A stretch of DNA of 46,150 nt from Segatella copri (GCF_002224675.1 NZ_NMPZ01000030.1:1-46150), one strand, 5' to 3'; shown: positions 7,630 to 16,493, counted from the first letter of the stretch. The notes: generated from the sequence alone by a model not told the origin. Translations and numbers: made by a program.

Positions 7630-7661
7630 CAAAGTTAAGATTATTATTTTGAATACGCAAA
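7630..7661 (-). promoter_or_regulatory. Promoter of the AAA-ATPase-like gene
   Basis: TTTG (7661-7658), a 20-bp gap and TAACTTTG (7637-7630) on the minus strand. Transcription would begin near 7624, which fixes the start codon at 7599. Confidence 0.8.
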
Positions 7662-7677
7662 GTTTTTGGGGCTTTTT

Positions 7678-7709
7678 CTTGGTGGTTTATCAAAAAATAA
7701 GTAGTTTTG
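7678..7709 (+). promoter_or_regulatory. Promoter of the MBL-fold hydrolase gene
   Basis: CTTG (7678-7681), 20 bp, then TAGTTTTG (7702-7709). The leader of about 105 nt contains the 22-bp repeats at 7747-7812. Confidence 0.6.
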
Positions 7710-7746
7710 TGGGCGTGAATCTTCTCTGTAATAAGTGAATCAAATC

Positions 7747-7812
7747 TTCCTGATGATGAGGAGAACTATTCCTGATGCTGAGGGTATCTATTCCTGATGG
7801 GGGAGATTGAGA
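7747..7812 (+). repeat. Three 22-bp repeats in the 5' leader
   Basis: TTCCTGATG occurs at 7747, 7769 and 7791, exactly 22 bp apart, within partly conserved 22-bp units (TGAGG/TATCTA segments shared by the first two). The last copy abuts the ribosome-binding region of the MBL-fold gene. Confidence 0.7.
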
Positions 7813-7822
7813 TAAAATAAAT

Positions 7823-8713
7823 ATGAATCATAACGAAAATAGCGAAAAGATGAATCAAATTACGATGCTCGGAACGGGAAATGCTACGGTTTCCCAGATT
7901 TATAACACCTGTTTTTTGCTCAAGACTTCCAGCACTCTGATGCTGGTGGATGCGGGCGGAGGAAATGGAATCCTCTCGCAGCTGAAGAAGGTGAATGTTC
8001 AGATTTCTGACATTCATCATCTCTTCGTTACCCATGCGCATACCGACCACGTGCTGGGTGTGATTTGGGTAATCCGAATGGTGGCACAATGTAAGGGTTA
8101 CGAGGGATTGCTGCATGTGTATGGAAACGACAAGGTGATGAAGGTAATCAAAACCATCATCGACATGATTCTTGCCAAGAAGCAACTGGCGAAGGTGGCT
8201 GAAAGGGTGGTGTTCCATCAGCTGGAAGATGGGGAGTGTTTCGAAGTGGGGGATATGAAGCTGGAATGCTTTGATATTCAATCTACTAAGGAGAAGCAGT
8301 TCGGATTCCGTGCTGAGTTGCCAGGAACTTCAGAAGATAATGTTTCAGAAGATAAGACTTCATCCGATAAAGCTGCATCTGAAAATCATGCTAAACCTTT
8401 GGTCTTGGCGTGTCTGGGCGATGAGCCTTATAATGAGCAGAACCGCCGCTACATTGAGGGGGCGGATTGGATGATGTGCGAGGCGTTCTGCCTCTATGCC
8501 GACCGGGATACATTCAAGCCTTACGAGAAATGCCACAGTACGGCGCTTGATGCCGGAAAACTGGCGGAGAAACTGGGGGTGAAGAATCTCATTCTTTATC
8601 ATACGGAGGAGAAAACGCTGGCTACTCGTAAGGAAAATTACACCCGTGAAGCTGCTGAGAACTTCAAGGGTAGAATCTTCGTTCCGGATGATTTGGAAGT
8701 GATAGAGCTGTAG
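7823..8713 (+). CDS. MBL-fold metallohydrolase, RNase Z-like
   Basis: The 296-aa protein is a metallo-beta-lactamase-fold hydrolase. It starts with ITMLGTGNA, has the metal-binding motif THAHTDH (70-76), a later ACLGDEP (aspartate ligand region) and a C-terminal LILYHTEE (last histidine). These match the RNase Z/arylsulfatase-like branch, but the long tRNA-binding arm is not evident. Residues about 163-190 form a Ser/Glu/Asp/Lys-rich insertion (TSEDNVSEDKTSSDK) that looks like a flexible loop. The substrate cannot be told from sequence. An alternative start at Met10 (7850) is possible. The gene has its own promoter (7678-7709) and a repeat-bearing leader. Confidence 0.85.
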   Translation: MNHNENSEKMNQITMLGTGNATVSQIYNTCFLLKTSSTLMLVDAGGGNGILSQLKKVNVQISDIHHLFVTHAHTDHVLGVIWVIRMVAQCKGYEGLLHVYGNDKVMKVIKTIIDMILAKKQLAKVAERVVFHQLEDGECFEVGDMKLECFDIQSTKEKQFGFRAELPGTSEDNVSEDKTSSDKAASENHAKPLVLACLGDEPYNEQNRRYIEGADWMMCEAFCLYADRDTFKPYEKCHSTALDAGKLAEKLGVKNLILYHTEEKTLATRKENYTREAAENFKGRIFVPDDLEVIEL

Positions 8714-8788
8714 GATTTTTCCTTCATCTGATGATTTTTTCTTCATCGGATTACGCGGATGAAACGGATGCCTGAACCACATTCCTCG

Positions 8789-8916
8789 GATTACGCACGG
8801 AATTTAAACGGAAACTCGACCTGGCGGTCGTAACAGATACTCTCTATTATCTCCCTATTGCAAGGTGACAGCCAGGGCCGTTTGCCCTAGTTTCCGATTA
8901 AAATCCGTGCGTAATC
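8789..8916. repeat. Long imperfect inverted repeat
   Basis: The arms 8789-8816 and 8889-8916 are 28 bp each and match at 26 positions (outer part GATTACGCACGGA). The 72-bp loop has no ORF. A related GGATTACGCGGATG stretch lies at 8748-8761. This could be a small mobile or REP-type element. Otherwise the 8714-9013 gap holds no gene. Confidence 0.75.
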
Positions 8917-9013
8917 GCTTAAGCAAGAATGTCTCCGATAACTCCGCGTATTCCGCTGAAGAGCTCTCCGAAATCTATCATGGCGTTGAAGTGACTCACT
9001 TTTTCTGTCTTTT

Positions 9014-10150
9014 TTAATACGCTTCTCCCTGCTCTATTTCTTCCTGCGTGATGCGCTTGCGGTCGATGGCACGCCAGGCGAAGACGATGTAGGCGAGGAC
9101 GAACGGGATGAGGAGGGAAACTATCGCCATGGTGCGGAGCGTGAACTCGCTGCTGCAGCTGTTGGCGAGGGTGAGCGAACTCTGAAGGTCGATGTTCGAC
9201 GGATAGTAGGCGGTGTGGTTCCAGCCGGCTATCAGCAGCAGAACCAGTACGGTGAGCACGGTTCCGATGCCCGTAAACCAGATTCCCTTTCTATACTGAA
9301 CGCTTCTCGATGACTTGAAAATGCCGAAGAGAACGAGCACTACACCTATTAATAATATTACAAGCAAGATTGGCATCTCCAAAAGATTGTGAAGATACTT
9401 CATGCTCTCCAGCGTAATGCTGGAAGAAGAAGTGCTGAATCCATCCTTTACCAGCAGTCTGATGAGGAATGGCAGGAAGAACAATAGGAAAATGAGGGCA
9501 TTCCATGGCAACTGGCGGGTGCAGCGCTCCTGAATCTGCTGGTGCTCGATGTTGTTCTTGATGTAGAGCATGCCCAGGATGCGGGCTAACATCAGTACGG
9601 CAAGTCCCAGCACCACATTCCATGGGTCGAGCAGGGCATCAAGACCATGACTGGCGTTCGCCCAGCGGCTGATGACGGGTTGCAGACTGTTGGTAATATT
9701 CCCCTTGTCTATCAGGAAATTGCTGCCGTTGAAGAAGGTGGCTACGGCGCCGCCAAGAAGCAGCGGACCCACGATGCCGTTGATGATGAGGCAGATCTGA
9801 AAGGTCTTTGGTCCAAGAAAATTACCTATCTTGTTCTGGAATTCATAGCTCACGGCTTGAATCACAAACGAGAACAGGATGATCATCCACAGCCAGTAGG
9901 CTCCGCCGAAACTGGTGCTGTAGAACAGCGGGAATGAGGCGAAGAAGGCTCCGCCGAAGGTGACGAGCGTGGTGAAGGTGAACTCCCATTTTCGCCCCGT
10001 GGAGTTGATGATGAGGCGACGCTCTTCTTCTGTTTTCCCCAAACAGAAAATCAAGGTGTTGGCTCCCTGTACAAACATGAGAAACACCAGCAGGGCTCCT
10101 AATAATGATACGAGGAACCACCAGTATGATTGCAAAAATTCGTATGTCAT
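9014..10150 (-). CDS. cydB: Cytochrome bd ubiquinol oxidase subunit II
   Basis: The 378-aa protein has the size (E. coli CydB: 379 aa) and multi-helix membrane layout of CydB, the second subunit of the high-affinity quinol oxidase. It starts TYEFLQSYWWFLVSLLGALL, has FVQGANTLIF near residue 27 and shows at least eight hydrophobic segments. With CydA it transfers electrons from quinol to oxygen in the inner membrane. In gut Bacteroidetes this is the oxidase used at nanomolar oxygen. It follows cydA by about 90 nt on the same strand and is the last gene of the operon. Confidence 0.95.
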   Translation of the reverse strand: MTYEFLQSYWWFLVSLLGALLVFLMFVQGANTLIFCLGKTEEERRLIINSTGRKWEFTFTTLVTFGGAFFASFPLFYSTSFGGAYWLWMIILFSFVIQAVSYEFQNKIGNFLGPKTFQICLIINGIVGPLLLGGAVATFFNGSNFLIDKGNITNSLQPVISRWANASHGLDALLDPWNVVLGLAVLMLARILGMLYIKNNIEHQQIQERCTRQLPWNALIFLLFFLPFLIRLLVKDGFSTSSSSITLESMKYLHNLLEMPILLVILLIGVVLVLFGIFKSSRSVQYRKGIWFTGIGTVLTVLVLLLIAGWNHTAYYPSNIDLQSSLTLANSCSSEFTLRTMAIVSLLIPFVLAYIVFAWRAIDRKRITQEEIEQGEAY

Positions 10151-10237
10151 AATACTTTCGGGTTTTGTTGTTTACTGAAAAACTATCCTATGATTCTTTT
10201 CGATATCTTTCTGAAAAAACATTGATTATCAGAGAGA

Positions 10238-11776
10238 TTAATCGTATTCCGGTCCTTTCTTGATCTGCTTCACCAGGATGCTGATTTCTACGGCGAGCAT
10301 GGTGGTGAAGAGTGCCAGGAAGATGAAGAAGGTGGTGGCCACGCTGCCTGCCTCGATGTCGGAGATGGCGGCGCTAACCGGCAGCAGGTCTTGGATGGTC
10401 CAAGGCTGGCGACCGATTTCTGCTACTATCCAGCCCGATTCTGAGGCGATGTAAGCCAGCGGAATCATGATGATGGCGGAAATGAGGAACCATCGGTATT
10501 GGGCGATTTCCTTCTTATAAACCAGGAATAGGCTGAGGGCGAAGAAGAGGATGAGCAGGCAGCCTACTCCCACCATCAGGCGGAAGGCGTAGAAGCAGAT
10601 AGGGATGCTCGGTACCAGTTCCTTGGCGTCCTTGATGTAACCATATCCGAAGTATTTCATGTTCTCCCTGAGGATAGGGAGCTGGTCTTGCGCCTTGGTT
10701 TCGCGATAGGTTTTCAGGGCAACAATCGCCTTCTTGCCCCGGGCTATCTTTTCCTGCACGGATGGTTCCCGGGTGCCATCCTCGTGGGTGTAACCCTTGA
10801 TAATATCGTTCACGCCAGGCACGTAGCCATCGGCTGTGCGGGTGGCTAAGAACGAGAGCATGTTGGGGATGGCGATGCGCATGGCTGGCTCCTGCTCGTT
10901 TTCGTAATCGGGCTGCCGGAAGGGGTGAACGGCTGCTATCGCCGTAAGGCTCTCGCCCTTGCCACCATTATATAATGCTTCCATCGCAGCCAGTTTCATC
11001 GGCTGCACCTGTGCCACCCGATAGGCGGAATTGTCGCCGGTCATCGCAGCCAGCAGGGTGGCGATGAGTCCTACTCCGGCACCCATCTTGATGCTCGCCT
11101 TGGCAAGTTGGGTTTCTCTCTTCTTCAGGAGATACCAGCAGCTTACGGCTACCACGAAGGTGGCGCCGATGATCCACGAGGAAGTAACGGTATGGGTGAA
11201 CTTGTTGATGGCGAATGGCGAGAGTGCCACATCCAGGAACGAGGTCATCTCGAAGCGCATGGTGTCGGGATTGAATTCCTGCCCCACCGGATATTGCATC
11301 CAGGCGTTGGCTACGAGAATCCACCAGGCTGAAATGGTGGCGCCAAGACCCGTGAGCCAGGTGGAGGCAAGGTGGAAGCCCCGGCTCACCTTATCCCAGC
11401 CGAAGAACATTACGGCTACGAAGGTGCTCTCCATGAAGAATGCCAGGATGCCTTCGATGGCTAGGGGAGCGCCGAATATGTCGCCCACGAACCAGGAGTA
11501 GTTGCTCCAGTTGGTTCCGAATTCAAACTCCAGGATGATTCCCGTGGCAACACCCATGGCGAAGTTCACGCCAAAGAGTTTTTGCCAGAAACGGGTTACG
11601 TGCTTCCAGAACGGCTTGTTGGTGCGGTAGTAACATGTTTCGGCAATGCCCATGATTACTGCCAGTCCCAGGGTGAGCGGAACGAACAGCCAATGGTAGA
11701 TGGCCGTAAGTGCGAATTGCGCCCTCGACCAGTCGATGGTGGCTGATGTAATGTCTAACAATAGATTTGTCATCAT
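10238..11776 (-). CDS. cydA: Cytochrome bd ubiquinol oxidase subunit I
   Basis: The 512-aa protein is CydA, which carries the three haems (b558, b595, d) and the quinol site. The start region (ATIDWSRAQFALTAIYHWLFVPLTLG, here shortened by its key residues DWSRAQFA and HWLFVPLT) contains the conserved haem-ligand His. GRQPWTIQDLLP near residue 430 is the family signature close to the quinol loop. The periplasmic Q-loop (about 270-370) is well developed. Length is close to the E. coli protein (522 aa). It lies between the DUF4492 gene and cydB in the usual Bacteroidetes order. Confidence 0.96.
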   Translation of the reverse strand: MMTNLLLDITSATIDWSRAQFALTAIYHWLFVPLTLGLAVIMGIAETCYYRTNKPFWKHVTRFWQKLFGVNFAMGVATGIILEFEFGTNWSNYSWFVGDIFGAPLAIEGILAFFMESTFVAVMFFGWDKVSRGFHLASTWLTGLGATISAWWILVANAWMQYPVGQEFNPDTMRFEMTSFLDVALSPFAINKFTHTVTSSWIIGATFVVAVSCWYLLKKRETQLAKASIKMGAGVGLIATLLAAMTGDNSAYRVAQVQPMKLAAMEALYNGGKGESLTAIAAVHPFRQPDYENEQEPAMRIAIPNMLSFLATRTADGYVPGVNDIIKGYTHEDGTREPSVQEKIARGKKAIVALKTYRETKAQDQLPILRENMKYFGYGYIKDAKELVPSIPICFYAFRLMVGVGCLLILFFALSLFLVYKKEIAQYRWFLISAIIMIPLAYIASESGWIVAEIGRQPWTIQDLLPVSAAISDIEAGSVATTFFIFLALFTTMLAVEISILVKQIKKGPEYD

Positions 11777-11853
11777 AGTTGAATGGTTTTAAAATTGTTA
11801 TTATATAATGTTTTTGTATTTCTTCTGATAATATAGGATTGAAATTCAGAGTC

Positions 11854-12114
11854 TTATCTGTTGAGAATTTCCTTGGATACGAAGCCAGCCTTGTCTCCGT
11901 TCTTGGAATTCGTATTGATAAAATCAGGAAAGAAGAAGAGCTTGAGCACCAGGAAGATGATGGCAAGCTTGATGAGGATGATGGTCCAGAGCGTCTTGCC
12001 CAGGGTCATCGTCCTGAAGCCATCATAATAGAGATGGAATATTTGGGATAGAAGTCCTTGCTTCATCGGCTTCACATCCGTTTTCATCAGGTTTTTATCT
12101 TTTTTCTTCTGCAT
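11854..12114 (-). CDS. DUF4492 protein, cytochrome bd accessory
   Basis: This 86-aa protein has one membrane helix (about 42-60) flanked by a basic N-terminus and the FPDFINTNS motif. It is the DUF4492 type that precedes cydA in Bacteroidetes, and the position here agrees. A role like the small CydX-type subunits is inferred, not shown. The ATG at 12114 is preferred over the GTG at 12120 because AAGGAG lies at the correct distance. It is the first gene of the cyd operon, expressed from the promoter at 12143-12174. Confidence 0.8.
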   Translation of the reverse strand: MQKKKDKNLMKTDVKPMKQGLLSQIFHLYYDGFRTMTLGKTLWTIILIKLAIIFLVLKLFFFPDFINTNSKNGDKAGFVSKEILNR

Positions 12115-12142
12115 AGTCACTCCTTCTTTTAAAAATCTGCTG

Positions 12143-12174
12143 CAAATCTACAATAAAATTATGTAATTACCAAA
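12143..12174 (-). promoter_or_regulatory. Promoter of the cytochrome bd operon
   Basis: TTTG (12174-12171), 20 bp, then TAGATTTG (12150-12143) on the minus strand. The leader to 12114 is only about 20 nt. Confidence 0.8.
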
Positions 12175-12231
12175 TATTTTCTTGAAAAAGTTACAAAAAA
12201 GGAAAGAAATGTTTTAAAGTCACAGATTATA

Positions 12232-12292
12232 GCTTGTGGTTCACGACTGGGCTGAAAGCTTTATAAGCAGCCCGCCCTGTAGGGTAAAACTT
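12232..12292. repeat. Partial, internally deleted REP-like copy
   Basis: TGGTTCA, GGGCTGAA and GCCCTGTAGGG occur in the same order as in the large element at 12399-12640, but with the middle missing. It appears to be a degenerate relative. Confidence 0.5.
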
Positions 12293-12398
12293 GCATTTTA
12301 TTCCTTTATGTTAAAATCTCCATGAGAAAAATAGCCTATCTTTGCAATCTCATTACATGAAATGAGATACAATAAAGAATTGAAATTATAAAATACTG

Positions 12399-12640
12399 AA
12401 CTTTCGCATGTGGTTCAAGAACGGGCTGAAGGCCCAAAAGCTCCTAGCCCAGGGCATCGCCCTGGGTATGATGGCAATCAGTAAGGCGCCCTGTAAGGGC
12501 AAAAGCTTTATATATTGCCAGGATTTTAAAGCTTTTGCCCTTACAGGGCGACAAGCTTGTGTCCGTAATTACCCAGGGCGATGCCCTGGGCTAGGAGCTT
12601 CTGCCCTTTCAGGGCGTGTGGAGCTTACATGCGAAACTTG
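12399..12640. repeat. Large REP/BIME-type inverted repeat (about 240 bp)
   Basis: The two halves are inverted copies of about 115 bp each: outer ends CTTTCGCATGT/ACATGCGAAA, a perfect 30-bp block centred on CCCAGGGCATCGCCCTGGG, and inner GCCCTGTAAGGGCAAAAGC. Each arm also holds its own small palindromes. This is the architecture of REP elements mobilised by RAYT transposases. No RAYT gene is in this window. Confidence 0.8.
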
Positions 12641-12684
12641 AGTTAGGAAGAAAAGTTTGATTTTTTATATTGGAGGAAATGCGT

Positions 12685-12759
12685 ATGATAATAGGAGTAG
12701 TAATTATCAAGGTAGCGATGCTGGTTAGTCTTGCTGCCTATCAAATATTTAAATCATGA
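12685..12759 (+). CDS. Possible small membrane peptide, 24 aa
   Basis: An ATG preceded by TGGAGGAAA opens a 24-codon frame (MIIGVVIIKVAMLVSLAAY then QIFKS) that would make a single hydrophobic helix. Its stop overlaps the next ATG (ATGA) at 12756, showing coupling to the acetyltransferase-like fragment. It could be a true small membrane protein, a leader peptide, or a remnant. Confidence 0.4.
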   Translation: MIIGVVIIKVAMLVSLAAYQIFKS

Positions 12760-12869
12760 AGAAAAAGAATGTTATGAAGAAAGAGATAAATCCTAGGGAT
12801 ACTTCCAGGGCGGCGGCATTCGAATTATGGATGTCGTCGCCGATGCCGATGGTAACCTTGACCAAGACA
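12756..12869 (+). pseudogene. N-terminal stump of a chloramphenicol acetyltransferase-like gene
   Basis: The first 38 codons include EINPRDTSRAAAFELW and SSPMPMVTLTKT, which match the start of CatA-like acetyltransferases common in Bacteroidetes (normally about 210 aa). After TKT the frame loses similarity and runs antisense into the end of the AraC gene, whose stop is 6 bases away. All catalytic parts, including the HHxxxDG motif, are gone. The truncation point marks a recombination or deletion junction. Confidence 0.7.
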
Positions 12870-12874
12870 CATCA

Positions 12875-13894
12875 TCAGGTTCTTGCGATAACTCCACGTC
12901 TTAATCTGAATTCCATCGGACTTACCCCGTGCTTCCGCTTGAATGCCGTGCAGAAATGACTCTGGTAATCGTAGCCCAGCATGATTCCGATGTCGGCTAT
13001 CGGAAGACTTGTGTCGAGGAGGTAATGAACCGCCAGTTCCATGCGATAATCAAAAAGATATTGGAAGACGGTGGTTCCAAATTCCTGCTTGAAGGCTTTC
13101 TTCAGGGTGCATTCGTTGGTGCCCACCATTGCCGCCAACTCGTGGAGCGAAGGCATTTCCTGATAGTGGGTGAGGATGATGCTTTGGGCATCGTGTATCT
13201 TGTCACGGATGCTGAGGCTGAGGGCTTGGCTGCTTGGCAAGAGACTGGCGGGCAGGAGAAATCCAGAGAGGCAGTCGATAATCTTCGATTCCAGGTATTT
13301 GGAGGCTTGGTTGCCTAACAGGCGGGAACGCTGGATGTCTCGTGCCGCCTTGATGACTGCTGCTATGGCGGGCTGGTTGTACTTGATGATGGTCTGGGTG
13401 TCGAAGGTAGGGCTGGTTAGAGGGGAGAGTTGCTCAAAAACCTCTGGGTCGCGCTCGATAAGCTCTTCAATGAATTGCTGCGGGATGACCACGTTGAAGA
13501 TTTCGAATTGGGTGCCCTGGTTCAAGTGAGTGTTGGCACCACCTTCGCCGCTTAGAAAACAGAGGCTTGCCTCGCCTGTTTTCCACATCATTTCCTTTTT
13601 TCTGCCACGATTGCCGTACACTTCTTTCATGCTGCCGCCAAGGGTTGGCATGGAAAAGAGCAGGGCTGGTCGAACCTCGTGCTGTGCGATAAACTTGGAG
13701 TTGTTCGCCTTGCCAAGATAGTGTTGGTTCATAATGCCAAACTTCTGGTAATGCCACTCCTTGAGCGAAACTTCCAATGCATCCGATTCGATGTGGTTGC
13801 TCCGTTCCATCCCATGGTTGTCGATGAAGGTAAGGCCGTTTTGCCTTACCTCTCCTTCTACCTTTCCATCTCTTATAATCTGACAGTCAACCAT
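12875..13894 (-). CDS. AraC-family transcriptional regulator
   Basis: The 339-aa protein ends in an AraC/XylS double helix-turn-helix domain (about 235-335): LHELAAMVGTNECTLKKAFK for the first helix pair and IADIGIMLGYDYQSHFCTAF for the second, then KRKHGVSPMEFR. The first 220 residues form the sensing part and resemble the PchR-type regulators that control siderophore or haem receptors. It is transcribed in the same direction as the outer-membrane receptor gene just upstream (14029-16308) but has its own promoter at 13954-13985. Control of that receptor is likely but inferred. Confidence 0.85.
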   Translation of the reverse strand: MVDCQIIRDGKVEGEVRQNGLTFIDNHGMERSNHIESDALEVSLKEWHYQKFGIMNQHYLGKANNSKFIAQHEVRPALLFSMPTLGGSMKEVYGNRGRKKEMMWKTGEASLCFLSGEGGANTHLNQGTQFEIFNVVIPQQFIEELIERDPEVFEQLSPLTSPTFDTQTIIKYNQPAIAAVIKAARDIQRSRLLGNQASKYLESKIIDCLSGFLLPASLLPSSQALSLSIRDKIHDAQSIILTHYQEMPSLHELAAMVGTNECTLKKAFKQEFGTTVFQYLFDYRMELAVHYLLDTSLPIADIGIMLGYDYQSHFCTAFKRKHGVSPMEFRLRRGVIART

Positions 13895-13953
13895 TAGCTT
13901 TATTTTTAGTTGATTTTATGCTGCGAAATTGCAATTAAGCAAGAATCTCGCTG

Positions 13954-13985
13954 CAAATATACTATTTTTGAAGTTAATATGCAAG
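13954..13985 (-). promoter_or_regulatory. Promoter of the AraC-family gene
   Basis: CTTG (13985-13982), 20 bp, TATATTTG (13961-13954) on the minus strand. The leader is about 55 nt. Confidence 0.7.
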
Positions 13986-14028
13986 TTTATTTATAAAATT
14001 ATACCCCTTTTCGAAAAAAGTCTCTGTT

Positions 14029-16308
14029 CTATTTTCCTCCCATTCTTCCCACGGCTTCCTGGGCGGAGTTCTCGCCACGGTATTGCTTCTTGGCCTGGTT
14101 GAAGCGATAGGTGAGGCGGAGCTGCACGCTTCGGGTGTCCTCCCACTTCTGCTGCTGGAACCGCACGTTGCCGTAGGTGCCATCGGTCTTTTGGCGCTTG
14201 GTGTTGAAGATGTCGTTCACGTTCAGGCTTAGCGAGAGGCGGTCTTTCAGGAAACTCTTGTAGAGCTGGAAGTCGAAGTTGTGCACGCTGTTGATGGTGA
14301 GGTACTCGTAGGTGCCGCTGCTTCGGTAGGAGAACGAGAGGTTCAGGTACCAGCCCTTGGGCAGATGGAAGCCGTTGTAGAGGCTGAAGATGTAGTAGGG
14401 GTCGTGGAAGCTTTTCTCCTTTCCCATGCTGATGGCCTTGATGAAGCCCTGCTGGATGCCTGTTTGAATTTGCGGCTCGTAGAAGCCCCAGCGGTGGCGG
14501 TAGCCGAGGAAGCTGCCCCAGTTCCAGCAATGGTCGATGTTGGTCCAGGTGATGTAGCCCGTTTGAGGGTCATCTGAATAGGGTTCGATGATGCTGGTGA
14601 TGTAATCTTTTACGTAGGTGTAGCTTGCCTGGAGGAAGAGGTCGCCGTAGCTTGCCTGGTATTGGAGTTCGTGGCGCTTGGATGGCTCCAGCTGGCTGTT
14701 TCCTACCTGTCTCATGTAGCGGTTTGCGTAAACCGTGCCCGTGTTCAGCTCCTGGAAGGATGGGCGGGTTTCGGAAGAACGGTAGCTCAGCGACTGTGAG
14801 AATCTGCCTGATTGATGAGAGAGCAGGAAGGATGGGTAGAGGTTGTCGTATTTGCGATGGAGCGGGGCGTGGGAATCCAGGCGGCTATCCACGTGCTCGT
14901 ATCTCAATCCTACTCTTAGGGAGAAGGGCTTGAAGTCGAGTGAATACTCGGCGAAGACGGCAGCATGATTTTCCTTGGTGATGCTGTGGGTGGAGGTTCC
15001 CTTATCGGCAGGGGTGTAATCGGTACGCGATTCGCTCTTCACGTAGTTGTACTCGGCGCCCATCATCCAGGTTTGCTTGTCGTTGATGGTGTAGTTGGCG
15101 CGAGCCTTTGCTCCCCAGATGGTTCCATCGCTTTGTGGCAGGAGTGTAAACTTGTTTCTGGCTTCTTCCTCGCTAACTCCATTCGCCAGATTCTTCTCCG
15201 AAATCTCATCCACGAATTGAGCCTGCTCTGTGTGTAGCTTCACGAAGTCGCCGAAGAAGTTCAGCTTCCATTTTTCTCCGTAATTACCCTGGTAGAAGGC
15301 GTTTACGTGGTGCTGCCAGTCGTAATAGAAAAACTTGTTGTTGCCCGTTACGTTGTCATCTACGTGATCGTTGGTCATCGCATAGCTCGTCATCTTGAAT
15401 GGCATCGGCTGATGGATGTTGTAGCCATTGTATTTCACTCCGATGGTTTGCTTTTCAGTCAGGACGAGGTCAGCTCCGGCACTCCAGTAGAAGTGGTCGT
15501 TGTAGTTATGCTTGCAGTCGAGGGTGGAGGAGGCGATGTAGGTAGTGGCGTTATCGCCAGCGTTGTTGCCTGTATTACTGCCGCTTACGTAATGCGTGGC
15601 GATGTCCTGTTCTTTCCATATGCCCTGCCAGTTGGCGTAACCCAGTTTGCCGTAGTACGTCATCTTGCCGTGGGTGTAGGTAAGGTCGAGGTCGTGGTTG
15701 TTGCTCACGTAGGAGTCGAAGAGGAAGCCGGAGTTCTCCACGATGGCGAGTCCTTGCAGGTTCTTCTTGGTTGTGATGAGCAGCACGCAGCCCACGTTGT
15801 TGCCGTATTCGGCTCCGGGATGATGAATCACCTTCACCTCTTTTATCTGTGTAACGGGCAGGTTTTCTACCACGCTGTAATCCTGCACCTTTCTGTCGTT
15901 GATGTAGATTTCGGGTGAGCCGCCGATAAATGCCTGCGGTTTGCCATCCTTGTTCTTGAACATTCCGGGGAGTTTGGCAAGCACTTCCGTAGCTGTTGGC
16001 TCCTTCTCGAGCGAAGTTCCCGAGATGCGAGCCACGATTCCGCCGTTCTTCAGGCGGAATTGCGAGCGGGTTCCTTTAATGGTTACGGCTGAGAGCTGTT
16101 TCTCCCATTGGATGCTGTCCTGGCGAAGCTTTTCCTTCATTGCCTGTATGCTATCCTGAAGAAGTCCTTCCTTTTTGGTTAGGATGTTCTCAGTAGAACA
16201 GCTCTCAGTAGAAATGCTTCCTGCTGTAGTGGTCTTTGTTTGCTGAGCGTGCGCCATCATCGGATTTCCCAGGATGAGCAAACCGCTCATGATCAATTCA
16301 TGTTTCAT
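14029..16308 (-). CDS. Outer-membrane beta-barrel (TonB-receptor-like) protein
   Basis: The 759-aa protein starts with a signal peptide (MKHELIMSGLLILGNPMMA-HAQQ). It continues with a plug-like segment (about 75-175: TEVLAKLPGMF, IYINDRKV and IKEVKVIHHPGAEYG). The rest is a long beta-barrel ending LRLTYRFNQAKKQYRGENSA. This layout is that of the Bacteroidetes 'outer membrane beta-barrel family' receptors, which resemble TonB-dependent receptors but have only a short N-terminal extension. The ATG at 16308 is chosen: the TTG at 16392 would add 28 residues before the signal peptide. A TAATTTTG -7 element lies at 16397-16390. The ligand is unknown. The adjacent AraC regulator is probably involved. 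Confidence 0.8.
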   Translation of the reverse strand: MKHELIMSGLLILGNPMMAHAQQTKTTTAGSISTESCSTENILTKKEGLLQDSIQAMKEKLRQDSIQWEKQLSAVTIKGTRSQFRLKNGGIVARISGTSLEKEPTATEVLAKLPGMFKNKDGKPQAFIGGSPEIYINDRKVQDYSVVENLPVTQIKEVKVIHHPGAEYGNNVGCVLLITTKKNLQGLAIVENSGFLFDSYVSNNHDLDLTYTHGKMTYYGKLGYANWQGIWKEQDIATHYVSGSNTGNNAGDNATTYIASSTLDCKHNYNDHFYWSAGADLVLTEKQTIGVKYNGYNIHQPMPFKMTSYAMTNDHVDDNVTGNNKFFYYDWQHHVNAFYQGNYGEKWKLNFFGDFVKLHTEQAQFVDEISEKNLANGVSEEEARNKFTLLPQSDGTIWGAKARANYTINDKQTWMMGAEYNYVKSESRTDYTPADKGTSTHSITKENHAAVFAEYSLDFKPFSLRVGLRYEHVDSRLDSHAPLHRKYDNLYPSFLLSHQSGRFSQSLSYRSSETRPSFQELNTGTVYANRYMRQVGNSQLEPSKRHELQYQASYGDLFLQASYTYVKDYITSIIEPYSDDPQTGYITWTNIDHCWNWGSFLGYRHRWGFYEPQIQTGIQQGFIKAISMGKEKSFHDPYYIFSLYNGFHLPKGWYLNLSFSYRSSGTYEYLTINSVHNFDFQLYKSFLKDRLSLSLNVNDIFNTKRQKTDGTYGNVRFQQQKWEDTRSVQLRLTYRFNQAKKQYRGENSAQEAVGRMGGK

Positions 16309-16493
16309 AATCTTCTTTCTTATTTTAAAGTAAATATGCTGCAAAGTTCTTGCGAATGTTACTGCGCAGGAATCTTGCGAATGATGTTGCAAAATTACGG
16401 ATAAGGAAAGAGAAGGATTTTAATATAACGGAATTTTTTCGGATAAGATTTGTTTTTTTATGAGATAAGTCTTGCCGTTTCATCAGAATTCGT

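Noticed and set aside
7600..7632. TTG start at 7632 for the AAA-ATPase-like protein
   Set aside because: The promoter's -7 element covers this codon, so transcription starts after it.
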